A stretch of 64,000 nucleotides of DNA from Micromonospora sp. WMMD961 (GTDB taxonomy: Bacteria > Actinomycetota > Actinomycetes > Mycobacteriales > Micromonosporaceae). Location of the stretch: NCBI RefSeq assembly GCF_029626145.1, contig NZ_JARUBJ010000002.1:1952501-2016500 (forward strand), read 5' to 3'. The position numbers and the translations under genes are program-made. Below the pieces are notes generated by a model. It saw only the letters and a program-made list of their open reading frames with translations, was not told the DNA's origin and did not search any database. This document shows positions 17,394 to 26,493 of this stretch, piece after piece. Positions within the stretch are counted from its first letter, which is position 1. Each line of letters starts with the position of its first letter.

Positions 17394-17560
17394 GATCCTC
17401 GGCCGTTTTCCGGGTCGGTCTGGCCTGCTGGCCGGTAACTCGGGCGAGGGCTCGGCGTTGGGTCTTCGGGCGTGCTGATGGTGGCGGATGACCGGATGGT
17501 CCGTGACGCGCCGGACACGCCGGCCAACTTGACCCGGCTCCACCAGCGACATACGGTCGA

Positions 17561-17608
17561 CCCCTAGATGTAGTAGTGACACGGGCGTAAGTTGCCTACA
17601 GGTTGGGT
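17561..17608 (+). promoter_or_regulatory. Tandem NrdR-box-like sites upstream of nrdR-nrdJ
   Basis: Two 10-bp cores, CTAGATGTAG (17564-17573) and CTACAGGTTG (17596-17605), match 8 and 7 of 10 positions of the NrdR-box core CWATATATWG. They are 32 bp apart, three helical turns, which is the typical arrangement of paired NrdR boxes. They lie 130-170 bp upstream of nrdR and imply autorepression of nrdR-nrdJ. Confidence 0.55.
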
Positions 17609-17734
17609 CCGACTACCGACCGCACTCCCGTAAGGTCGAGCACGGCGGGCGTCATCCGAGGGTGGCACCGTCGCGTCGAGCCGTGCCCGGGGTGCCCGGT
17701 GTGGGCGCAGTTGATCATTTATTGGAGGTGGGCG

Positions 17735-18235
17735 ATGCGGTGTCCGTACTGCCGGCACGCTGACTCCCGGGTGGTCGACTCGCGGGAGGCCGACGACGGC
17801 CAACTCATTCGACGGAGGCGGTCCTGCCCGGAGTGCGGCAAGCGGTTCACCACCGTCGAGGAGGCGGTCCTCGCGGTCGTCAAGCGCAGCGGTGTGACCG
17901 AGCCGTTCAGTCGCACGAAGATCATCGGCGGGGTGCGCAAGGCGTGCCAGGGCCGGCCGGTCGACGACGACTCGCTCGCGCTGCTCGCGCAGCGGGTGGA
18001 GGAGACCGTCCGGGCCAAGGGGGCCGCCGAGATCCCCAGCCACGAGGTGGGCCTGGCGATCCTGGGCCCGCTGCGCGACCTGGACGAGATCGCCTACCTG
18101 CGGTTCGCCAGCGTCTACCGCTCCTTCGACTCGCTCGCCGACTTCGAGCGCGAGATCGAGACGTTGCGGGCCGCAGCGCGCGCCCGGGAGCAGAGCCGGG
18201 CCGATGCGGTCGAGGCCGCCGGCCGTACCAGCTGA
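17735..18235 (+). CDS. nrdR: Transcriptional repressor NrdR
   Basis: A 166-residue repressor of ribonucleotide reductase genes. A zinc ribbon with C3, C6, C31 and C34 (MRCPYC ... CPEC) is followed by an ATP-cone (about 49-139) that senses ATP/dATP. The ATG at 17735 has a strong GGAGGTGG ribosome site and gives the conserved MRCPYC start. nrdJ begins 67 bp downstream in the same direction, so the pair is probably co-transcribed and self-regulated. Confidence 0.97.
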   Translation: MRCPYCRHADSRVVDSREADDGQLIRRRRSCPECGKRFTTVEEAVLAVVKRSGVTEPFSRTKIIGGVRKACQGRPVDDDSLALLAQRVEETVRAKGAAEIPSHEVGLAILGPLRDLDEIAYLRFASVYRSFDSLADFEREIETLRAAARAREQSRADAVEAAGRTS

Positions 18236-18302
18236 GTCTTCACAGTTTTTCGAGAGATCAGGACGCGCGGTGGGGCACCGCGCAGACGAGGGGGGCGACG
18301 GC

Positions 18303-21173
<2,871 letters not shown>

Positions 21174-21180
21174 CGTACGC

Positions 21181-21227
21181 GAACGCTAGCGAGCGCGGCA
21201 GGGGCACCTGCCGCGCTCGCGGCGTTC
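21181..21227 (+). terminator. Terminator hairpin after nrdJ
   Basis: A perfect 14-bp stem (21189-21202 with 21207-21220) with loop GGCA is extended across a small internal loop by a further 6 bp (21181-21186 with 21222-21227). It starts 8 nt after the nrdJ stop. Confidence 0.8.
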
Positions 21228-21548
21228 CGCCTACTGATCGACTCGGTTTCCTTGAAACCGGGGTATGAACCTCGCCTCGTCGGGATACCCCGACATCATG
21301 AAACGCGAGTCGACCTTCGGCGATCCTCCCCGGATAGCCGGCTACCGCAGCGGGACACGCGCATCGGAGCAAATTCCGGAGCCAAAGGCACCCGGGCGTC
21401 GGTCAAGTACGGCTGACGCCGGCGTCGGGACTGCCCCGGCCTCTCGCTACCAGGTCCGGGCAGTGCCATTCCAGGCTCTCAGGGCGGTGGCTCGGAAAGC
21501 GTGTAGCGGTGAATGCCAACGATCGCGGCGGCCCGCCCGTTGCTTGCC
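21228..21548. other. Intergenic interval at left edge of variable island
   Basis: No gene was recognised. Two small hairpins are present: GGTTTC with GAAACC around 21245-21259, and CGGGGTAT with ATACCCCG at 21259-21292. Base composition is lower in G+C than in nrdJ. This is the left margin of the accessory region. Confidence 0.4.
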
Positions 21549-22118
21549 TCAGTCCGCGATTTTCTTCGGGCTGTTCGCCGATCGATAGTCGTACGACAAG
21601 GTCTCTTGCGCGGCTGCCATCTCCCGCACGAGCGAGGTGGCCCGGTAGTTGTGCAGCGCTCCAGTCATTCCCGCGACGGTGATCAGCGTGTGGTGTAGTT
21701 GGGCCGCCTGGTCGTCGGAGAGCCCACGAGTCTCGATGACGATGCGGTGGACGCCGCGACGCGGCCGGACCACTTGGGCTACGGAGCCGCTCGGGGCCTT
21801 CTCGCTGACGTCGTCGGTGTTGAGGTAGACGACGGGGTTGCTCTGGCCCTGCTTCCATTTCACGGGGCTTTCTCCTCCCACCAGCCAGGAATACTCATCG
21901 GACTCACGCAGGTCGAATCGGATCCGGCCGCCGTCGACCGGCTCCCAGCCCAGAATGTCGAACACCCCACGGACGCGCCCGTTCCGCACGGCGAGCAGGA
22001 CGTCGCCATGCATGTCGAGCGTCCGGCTGCTCAACACCCAGTCGCCAGAGGCCGCCTCTCGCACCTGCTCCGGCGTGGACGCGTCGTCGCCCGAGCGTCG
22101 AATGTTTACAGCAATCAC
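21549..22118 (-). CDS. Hypothetical protein, 189 aa
   Basis: The GTG at 22118 has a strong AGGAGG ribosome site 3-9 nt upstream. The product begins VIAVNIRRSGDDASTP and is soluble. A compact beta-rich middle (DWVLSSRTL, VRGVFDILGWEPV, IRFDLRESDEYSWLVG) resembles small PUA- or ASCH-like barrels in style, but I cannot assign the fold. The C-terminal third is helical and amphipathic. There is no signal peptide or membrane segment. G+C is lower than in the flanking housekeeping genes, consistent with acquisition. Its promoter may use TTGAGC and TAGAAG separated by 17 nt, with a palindrome upstream. Confidence 0.65.
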   Translation of the reverse strand: MIAVNIRRSGDDASTPEQVREAASGDWVLSSRTLDMHGDVLLAVRNGRVRGVFDILGWEPVDGGRIRFDLRESDEYSWLVGGESPVKWKQGQSNPVVYLNTDDVSEKAPSGSVAQVVRPRRGVHRIVIETRGLSDDQAAQLHHTLITVAGMTGALHNYRATSLVREMAAAQETLSYDYRSANSPKKIAD

Positions 22119-22175
22119 TGGTCCTCCTACTCGAAGTCTTCTACATGTTATCGATGACTTGCTCAAGAAGCGAGA

Positions 22176-22189
22176 GTCTTATGTAAGAC
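22176..22189. promoter_or_regulatory. 14-bp palindrome upstream of the 189-aa gene
   Basis: GTCTTATGTAAGAC is a perfect palindrome located 58-71 bp before the start codon at 22118, just upstream of a TTGAGC-N17-TAGAAG promoter-like pair on the minus strand. It has the look of a dimeric regulator site, for example of the GntR type. The regulator is unknown. Confidence 0.4.
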
Positions 22190-22457
22190 GTGGGTGCTGC
22201 TGGCGGTTCTGGTCGCGCGCCTGCCGTTCAATGCAGCCGGCAACACGTTGGTGGTGCCGGGCTTCGACTGACTACCAGGGTTCGTAGCTGATAAGGCACG
22301 GCGGTGGGGATTTCGCCGCGACGGCTCACTCCGCTGCGGGAACCTGGATGCCACCGCGTTGGGCGGTTGGGCTCGGGTTTCGTAGGTTCGCCGCCCGAGC
22401 CCCGCCGCCGGGTCCACGGTCGGCTTCCTGCAAGCAGGTGTGCGGTGAAGCGCCGGG
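22190..22457. other. Interval without recognised gene
   Basis: Short frames exist on both strands but none has a ribosome site together with recognisable protein character. This may be decayed mobile-element DNA, given the excisionase-like gene next to it. Confidence 0.35.
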
Positions 22458-22667
22458 TCAGTGGTCTTCGTCGCCCTCGGTCGGGCGTGGTGGTCGGTGG
22501 TGCTTGGCCCACTCGTAAACCTCGTCCGCGTCCCAGATGGTCGTCCCGATCAGGCGGGCCATCGGTTCAGGGAAGCCGGGTCGGCGGGTGCTCTGGAGTA
22601 CCCGCTGCCGCGACACGTTGAACAGGGCGGCCGACTCGCCAGGCCCGTACAAGCGCGGTCGCTTCAC
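22458..22667 (-). CDS. Excisionase-like helix-turn-helix protein
   Basis: A 69-residue protein with a MerR/AlpA-type winged HTH: LYGPGESAALFNVSRQRVLQ (helix-turn-helix), a turn, then P-E-P-MARLIGTTIWDADEVYEWA. This order (sequence-reading helix, wing, W-x-x-x-V-x-x-WA helix) is that of phage and ICE excisionases and small AlpA regulators. It binds DNA, probably to control excision or a neighbouring promoter. No integrase was found nearby, so it may be a leftover of an integrated element. Confidence 0.75.
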   Translation of the reverse strand: MKRPRLYGPGESAALFNVSRQRVLQSTRRPGFPEPMARLIGTTIWDADEVYEWAKHHRPPRPTEGDEDH

Positions 22668-22726
22668 AGCCTGATCGTAGGTGCGCGTTGGGTTGCGCCC
22701 GGGGCCGGTCTGCTTGCGATGGGGGA

Positions 22727-22909
22727 CTACCGGATGCTACGTACGAACCCCGTCCATGCGCCTTTTGTGAAGCGAAGGGTCGACCCGTTGGGGTCCTTGC
22801 TGTCGCGCACCACGATGCTCGTGTCCAGCTCGGCAACCTCGACACAAGCGCCGCCGTTGTTGTCGCTGTAGCTCGACTTGCGCCAGACCAGGCGATCCGA
22901 AGTCTCCAT
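22727..22909 (-). CDS. DUF397 domain protein
   Basis: A 60-residue protein with the DUF397 signature: LVWRKSSYSDNNGGACVEVA, then VVRDSKDPNGSTLRF. In actinobacteria DUF397 proteins are encoded next to XRE-DUF5753 regulators and act as their small partners (WhiJ/BldB-type modules linked to development and antibiotic production). The ATG at 22909 fits the GAGAG site upstream; a GTG two codons earlier is possible. It starts 10 nt after the stop of the XRE gene, so the pair is one operon. Confidence 0.88.
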   Translation of the reverse strand: METSDRLVWRKSSYSDNNGGACVEVAELDTSIVVRDSKDPNGSTLRFTKGAWTGFVRSIR

Positions 22910-22919
22910 GATCACTCTC

Positions 22920-23780
22920 TCAGGTCTGTTGCCGCTCCACGTCGTCCGCCATCCTCAGGATGAGCTTGCGCGACTCTACCGGCCCGAGAGCGGCTGCCCG
23001 GAGTCGGTCCCACAGTCGAGTGTAGGCCCGTACGGCGTCAGGCCGGTCAAGGTAGTCGGCGTCGGTGAACGTCTCGACGTAGATCACGTCTGATGCGGCG
23101 TCGTCCCCGAAGCGCAGGATGATGAAGCTGAACGATGCCGTCTCATAGGTCTGTGCGTTGAACGGAAACACTTGAAGGGTGACGTTGGGCTGCTCGCTCA
23201 CCTCTGCCAGGTGCAGGAGCTGATTGCGCATCGTCGTCGCGTCACCGATGCTTCGGCGCAGCGCCGACTCGCTGAGGATGAAGCTCAGGTCAGGCCCGTC
23301 GTCCTGCCGCAGAATCGACTGCCGTTCCAAGCGCACGGCAACCTGCCGGTCGACCTCATCGGTGGGCGGGCGTGGGTGGGCGATCGCGTTCATGGCGCGG
23401 ATGTAGGGCTCGACCTGAAGGACTCCTGGGATGACCTCTGGCTGGTACCAGCGGATCTCTGACGCGTCACCTTCGAGGTCCAGGTACTGGCGGAACCAGT
23501 CCGGCACGGCGTTTCGGTACGTGCTCCAGCGCCCGCGTTGTCGCCCTGCTCGTGCAAGGTCGCGTAGCGGCTCGGCGTCATCGCCCCGGACCCCATAGAG
23601 GTCGAGTAGCAGGTTCAGGTCGGTGAGCTTGATGCCAGACTGTCCAAGCTCGACCCTGCTGATCTTGCTTGCTGCCGCGTCGATGACGGCGGCCGCCTCG
23701 TCCTGCGTCTTGCCTGCACCTTCACGGGCGCGTTTGAGCGCAAGGCCGAGGCGTCGTCGCTGGATCGTCGGGTTCACCAC
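22920..23780 (-). CDS. XRE-family regulator with DUF5753 domain
   Basis: A 286-residue regulator. An N-terminal helix-turn-helix (about residues 8-62: LGLALKRAREGAGKTQDEAAA, KISRVELGQSGIKLTDLNLLLDLYG) is followed by a large DUF5753 ligand or partner domain. That domain has the typical VPDWFRQYLDLEGDA and IPGVLQVEPYIRAM segments and a C-terminal FTDADYLDRPD motif. The GTG at 23780 was chosen because a CATAAT -10 element ends 6 nt before it, predicting a leaderless mRNA. The gene pairs with DUF397 downstream and is divergent from a micro-operon of tiny proteins it may control. Confidence 0.85.
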   Translation of the reverse strand: MVNPTIQRRRLGLALKRAREGAGKTQDEAAAVIDAAASKISRVELGQSGIKLTDLNLLLDLYGVRGDDAEPLRDLARAGRQRGRWSTYRNAVPDWFRQYLDLEGDASEIRWYQPEVIPGVLQVEPYIRAMNAIAHPRPPTDEVDRQVAVRLERQSILRQDDGPDLSFILSESALRRSIGDATTMRNQLLHLAEVSEQPNVTLQVFPFNAQTYETASFSFIILRFGDDAASDVIYVETFTDADYLDRPDAVRAYTRLWDRLRAAALGPVESRKLILRMADDVERQQT

Positions 23781-23786
23781 CGGCTG

Positions 23787-23792
23787 ATTATG
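23787..23792 (-). promoter_or_regulatory. -10 element of the XRE-DUF5753 gene
   Basis: CATAAT on the minus strand lies 6 nt before the GTG at 23780. No ribosome site is seen, so a leaderless transcript is likely. Confidence 0.5.
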
Positions 23793-23835
23793 GCGTGGCT
23801 CTAGCTGGATCCCACGACACGCCGCGTAGAGGTTC

Positions 23836-23888
23836 CCAAAATAGGAGCCCAACTTTAACGTGGTTGTACTTCCAAAATAGGAGTCCAA
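23836..23888. promoter_or_regulatory. Two direct repeats between the XRE gene and the micro-operon
   Basis: CCAAAATAGGAGCCCAA (23836-23852) and CCAAAATAGGAGTCCAA (23872-23888) match at 16 of 17 positions and start 36 bp apart. They lie in the divergent promoter region, 13 bp before the first micro-operon ATG, and are AT-richer than their surroundings. This is the expected place for operators of the XRE regulator. Confidence 0.55.
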
Positions 23889-23900
23889 GTTTGGGGTCTC

Positions 23901-24089
23901 ATGGGATCGCATGTGCCGTACGACGACTACCTGCTGGCGGTGGCGCTGACTCTGGCTCGGCGGCATCGACCGGTCTGGTCGTAGCAGCGGTGGCGGTGGG
24001 TCTGCCGATGTGGGGCCGACCTGCCGTGCCGAGCCCGGCACCGCATCCCGATTCGGCGCGGCCACTGGCCAGGGGAGGAGCAGGAGTGA
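23901..24089 (+). pseudogene. Small Cys-rich protein gene interrupted by in-frame TAG
   Basis: From the ATG the frame reads MGSHVPYDDYLLAVALTLA, continues to VWS, then meets TAG at 23982-23984. The same frame then continues with QRWRWVCRCGADLPCRARHR and ends GHWPGEEQE at a TGA that overlaps the next start by 4 bp. The part after the TAG, with its CRCGADLPCR motif, looks like genuine protein and retains the coupling overlap. The simplest reading is a one-codon nonsense mutation (CAG or TGG to TAG, or similar) in a once 62-residue protein. Readthrough or a sequencing error are alternatives. Confidence 0.6.
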
Positions 24090-24265
24090 CCGAGGATCAG
24101 GTCGGACGAATCTTGTCCGTGCACCTGCCCGGCGTCGACGGCCTCTGCGCGGGCTGTCGCTGGTGGTGGGCGCGGCTGTCCCCGTACCCCTGTTATCAGG
24201 CGGAATGGGCGGCCCGCTGGCACGCCCGGTCGGCCACTCGGCGCTTCCTGGATGGTCTGCCGTGA
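24086..24265 (+). CDS. Small protein of the micro-operon, 59 aa
   Basis: The GTG at 24086 lies behind AGGGGAGGAGCAGGA and overlaps the upstream TGA as GTGA. The product starts VTEDQVGRILSVHLPG and contains LCAGCRWWWARLSPYPCYQAE, with three cysteines (CxxC plus C) in an aromatic-rich setting, suggesting a small metal-binding fold. No known domain is recognised. Its TGA overlaps the next GTG by 4 bp. Such tiny proteins recur in Micromonosporaceae next to XRE-DUF5753/DUF397 genes as far as I recall; the function is unknown. Confidence 0.65.
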   Translation: MTEDQVGRILSVHLPGVDGLCAGCRWWWARLSPYPCYQAEWAARWHARSATRRFLDGLP

Positions 24266-24480
24266 CCACGCACGGCCCGGTCCTTCCGGTGTGGACCTGC
24301 GGCGGCTGCGATGCGCCCTGGCCCTGCCGGACCCGGCGCACCGAGCTTCGCGCCGAGTTCGAGGGCACACCCGTGTCGTTGGCCCTCTACATGGGCTCCT
24401 ACCTGGTCTGGGCGGCCGAGGATTTGACCTGGGTGCCCGCCGGGCTGCTGCACCGACGCTTCCTGGGCTGGGTCCGGTGA
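24262..24480 (+). CDS. Small Cys-containing protein of the micro-operon, 72 aa
   Basis: The GTG at 24262 overlaps the previous stop codon. The product begins VTTHGPVLPVWTCGGCDAPW and has a CGGC-x6-C cluster at residues 13-23, a zinc-knuckle-like arrangement. The helical remainder ends HRRFLGWVR. Similar sequences are sometimes labelled flavin reductase, but the flavin-reductase fold is far larger, so I do not accept that label. The gene ends with a TGA overlapping the next GTG. Confidence 0.65.
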   Translation: MTTHGPVLPVWTCGGCDAPWPCRTRRTELRAEFEGTPVSLALYMGSYLVWAAEDLTWVPAGLLHRRFLGWVR

Positions 24481-24659
24481 GCCTGATCCGGCCGGGCGAC
24501 GAGCGGTTCCACTACAGCGACAACTCGCACAAGTGGATCCCGCCGGATCCGGACTACGACCAGGAGGTCTGGAACGAGATGGTCCGGCAGCACCAGCTCC
24601 AGCACCTGGAGGAGATCTCCAGTCGCAGGAAGCCGGCAAGATCACTTCATGCTGAGTAG
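24477..24659 (+). CDS. Small protein of the micro-operon, 60 aa
   Basis: The GTG at 24477 is coupled by a 4-bp overlap to the preceding gene. The product (VSLIRPGDERFHYSDNSHKW start) is acidic in the middle (PPDPDYDQEVWNEM) and ends with a Gln/Glu-rich helix and a short basic tail. It has no cysteines and no recognised domain. It is the last gene of the micro-operon; the stop codon lies in the left arm of an inverted repeat. Confidence 0.6.
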   Translation: MSLIRPGDERFHYSDNSHKWIPPDPDYDQEVWNEMVRQHQLQHLEEISSRRKPARSLHAE

Positions 24660-24690
24660 TTGTGGACGAGCCGCTACGACTGCTCAGCAT
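24649..24690. terminator. Inverted repeat after micro-operon
   Basis: Arms ATGCTGAGTAGT (24649-24660) and its complement at 24679-24690 match at 11 of 12 positions, with an 18-nt loop. It could terminate the micro-operon or be the old terminator of the folD relic on the other strand. Confidence 0.45.
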
Positions 24691-24723
24691 TAAGCGATCG
24701 TGGCGATGGCGGCGAACCGGGCT

Positions 24724-24804
24724 ATCGGCGGCGCGTACGGCGTTGCGGAACAGCATCGCGACGGTGGTCGGACCGACACCGCCGACTCGACCGTCCGCCG
24801 TCAG
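24724..24804 (-). pseudogene. Relic of folD (C-terminal fragment)
   Basis: The minus-strand frame encodes LTADGRVGGVGPTTVAMLFR and continues NAVRAAD. The GGVGPxTVAML-x-N segment is the C-terminal signature of FolD, the bifunctional methylenetetrahydrofolate dehydrogenase/cyclohydrolase. Only about 27 residues align and neither side continues as FolD. The fragment therefore looks like what remains of a deleted copy at the right edge of the variable island. It should not be functional. Confidence 0.5.
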
Positions 24805-24905
24805 AGGGCCGGGCCTCCTCGCCGCTGCTCGTGCCGGATGGTCCGGTAACACTTGCGCTCCGCCTGACGAAGAAGAGGTGTGACGGCTACGAGGGAGGAC
24901 GGCCT

Positions 24906-25475
24906 GTGAGTGAGCCGAGCCGAGCCGATGATGACATCTCCGGCATCGGAGCCGATCCGGTGGCCTTCGAGGTCTTCTACCGGCGGCACCTGGAGGCGGT
25001 GGGCCGGTTCGTGGCACGACGGGTCGACGATCCGCACCTCGCCGCCGACCTGACCGCCGACGTGTTCCTGGCGGTGATCGAGTCGGCGGCCGGCTACCGG
25101 CCGGAGCGGGGTAGCCAGATCGGCTGGCTGTACGGGGTGGCCCGCAACGTCATCGGTGACGAGCGGCGTCGGGCGGCCCAACGGCTGCGGGTGACCGGCC
25201 GCCTGGCTGGACGACGGGACCTGGGGCCCGATGACATCGCCCGCATCGAGGAGCGGATCGACGCCGAGTCGGCGGCCCGCCGCACCCATCGGGCGTTGAG
25301 CGAGCTACCCGAAGGCACCCGAACGCTTGTCGAACTCGTCGCCGTGGACGGCCTCACCGTCGCGGAGGCGGCGACGGTGCTCGGGATGTCACCGGTCGCC
25401 GCTCGGGTCCGCCTGCATCGTGCCCGCCGCGTCGTCCGCGCCGTGCTCGCCCGCCCGGTTACCACCCTCGCCTGA
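24906..25475 (+). CDS. ECF-type RNA polymerase sigma factor
   Basis: A 189-residue sigma-70 family ECF protein. Region 2 (about 20-90: AFEVFYRRHLEAVGRFVARR, DLTADVFLAVIESA, GWLYGVARNVIGDERRR) and region 4 (about 125-185: LPEGTRTLVELVAVDGLTVA, then VAARVRLHRARRV) are both present. The GTG at 24906 follows GAGGGAGG. It directs transcription of a small regulon under stress or metabolic cues. The gene downstream, of the CU044_5270 family, starts 16 bp after its stop and is its usual companion. Confidence 0.92.
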   Translation: MSEPSRADDDISGIGADPVAFEVFYRRHLEAVGRFVARRVDDPHLAADLTADVFLAVIESAAGYRPERGSQIGWLYGVARNVIGDERRRAAQRLRVTGRLAGRRDLGPDDIARIEERIDAESAARRTHRALSELPEGTRTLVELVAVDGLTVAEAATVLGMSPVAARVRLHRARRVVRAVLARPVTTLA

Positions 25476-25491
25476 TGAGACGGAGATGACG

Positions 25492-26457
25492 ATGAACGAG
25501 ATCGAACGGTCGCCGCGGGGTTTCGAGGACCAGCTCCTCAGGGATCTGACCGCCCACGTCGCCAGACGGGCCGAGACGGCGTCGGCGGCCCGTCTGGCCG
25601 GACGCCGTACCCGGCTCCTCCGTGGGTGGCGGCTCGCCGGAGCGACCGGGCTGGCCGTCGCGCTGACCGCCGGTGGCCTGGCAGTCCAGACGATGAGGCT
25701 GGGCGACCAGCCGCCGCCCACGGCCAGCGCGTCGGAGATCTTTCACCTGGCGGCCGACGCGGCCCGGCAACAGCCGGAGCTCACCGCCCGACCCGATCAG
25801 TACGTCTTCACGGAGTCCCTGGCGACCATCCGGGACATGCCGGACAGCGGCCCGTACCGGACCACCAGGAGCCAACTGTGGCAGTCGGCCGGCGGGGTCG
25901 CGTACACGCAGGCACGGTATCGACCGGAGACCGACCCGAACGGGTGGGGCGAGCTGAAGGTGTTGCGCATCGATGATCCCGTGGATCCCGAAAAGGAGCT
26001 CGACGCTTTCCAGCCGCCCGCGTACCACGGCGACCTGCCCATCGATCCGGACGAGCTGCTGCGATACCTCCGGGAACACCCCGTCGACCTGCACCTTCCC
26101 GAGGGAGCCGATGAGGCGGCTGTGTACGGGGACGAGAGCATGGTGTACACCACGGCGCGGGCGGTGGTCCGCGGCTACGTGCCGCCCCGGGCGCTCGCGG
26201 CGCTGTTCGAACTGCTGGCACGGCAACCCGGAGCGGTAGTGATATCGGGCGACGTGGTGGACGCGGCCGGTCGACACGGGGTGGCGATCCGGACGCCCGG
26301 CGTGATCGGCGGCAACGTGGACCTCCTCTTCGACCGGGACACCCACGCCTTCCTCGGCACCCGAGGCTCGGTGGTGCGCAACGGCAAGGAGTCCCTGTAC
26401 GACGCGGTCGCGGTACTCCGCACCGCCATCGTCGACCGGCCGGGCCAGCTCCCCTGA
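25492..26457 (+). CDS. CU044_5270 family protein, putative sigma-factor partner
   Basis: A 321-residue single-pass membrane protein. A charged N-terminal cytoplasmic part of about 55 residues precedes one transmembrane helix (about 57-75, GATGLAVALTAGGLAV). A large external domain carries the family motifs EIFHLAADAA, QYVFTES and LWQSAGG. The ATG at 25492 was preferred over 25486 because of spacing to GACGGAG. Position and topology fit an anti-sigma or signal-input partner of the preceding ECF factor, though this family lacks a classical zinc anti-sigma motif and its mechanism is not established. Confidence 0.8.
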   Translation: MNEIERSPRGFEDQLLRDLTAHVARRAETASAARLAGRRTRLLRGWRLAGATGLAVALTAGGLAVQTMRLGDQPPPTASASEIFHLAADAARQQPELTARPDQYVFTESLATIRDMPDSGPYRTTRSQLWQSAGGVAYTQARYRPETDPNGWGELKVLRIDDPVDPEKELDAFQPPAYHGDLPIDPDELLRYLREHPVDLHLPEGADEAAVYGDESMVYTTARAVVRGYVPPRALAALFELLARQPGAVVISGDVVDAAGRHGVAIRTPGVIGGNVDLLFDRDTHAFLGTRGSVVRNGKESLYDAVAVLRTAIVDRPGQLP

Positions 26458-26493
26458 GCGGCGGTGAGTTCGTCGCGGCTGCGTCCGGCCGGT

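Noticed and set aside
17600..18302. Cobalamin riboswitch in front of nrdR-nrdJ
   Set aside because: No B12-box-like motif was seen. The NrdR-box pair explains regulation better.
22190..22457. Possible integrase or tRNA attachment remnant
   Set aside because: A short frame on the minus strand contains IPTAVPYQLRTLVV, but I could not tie it to any known family and no tRNA-like T-loop with correct spacing is present.
24262..24480. Flavin reductase label for the 72-aa protein
   Set aside because: The protein is far too short and lacks the flavin reductase fold; the label sometimes attached to this type of protein is likely propagated error.
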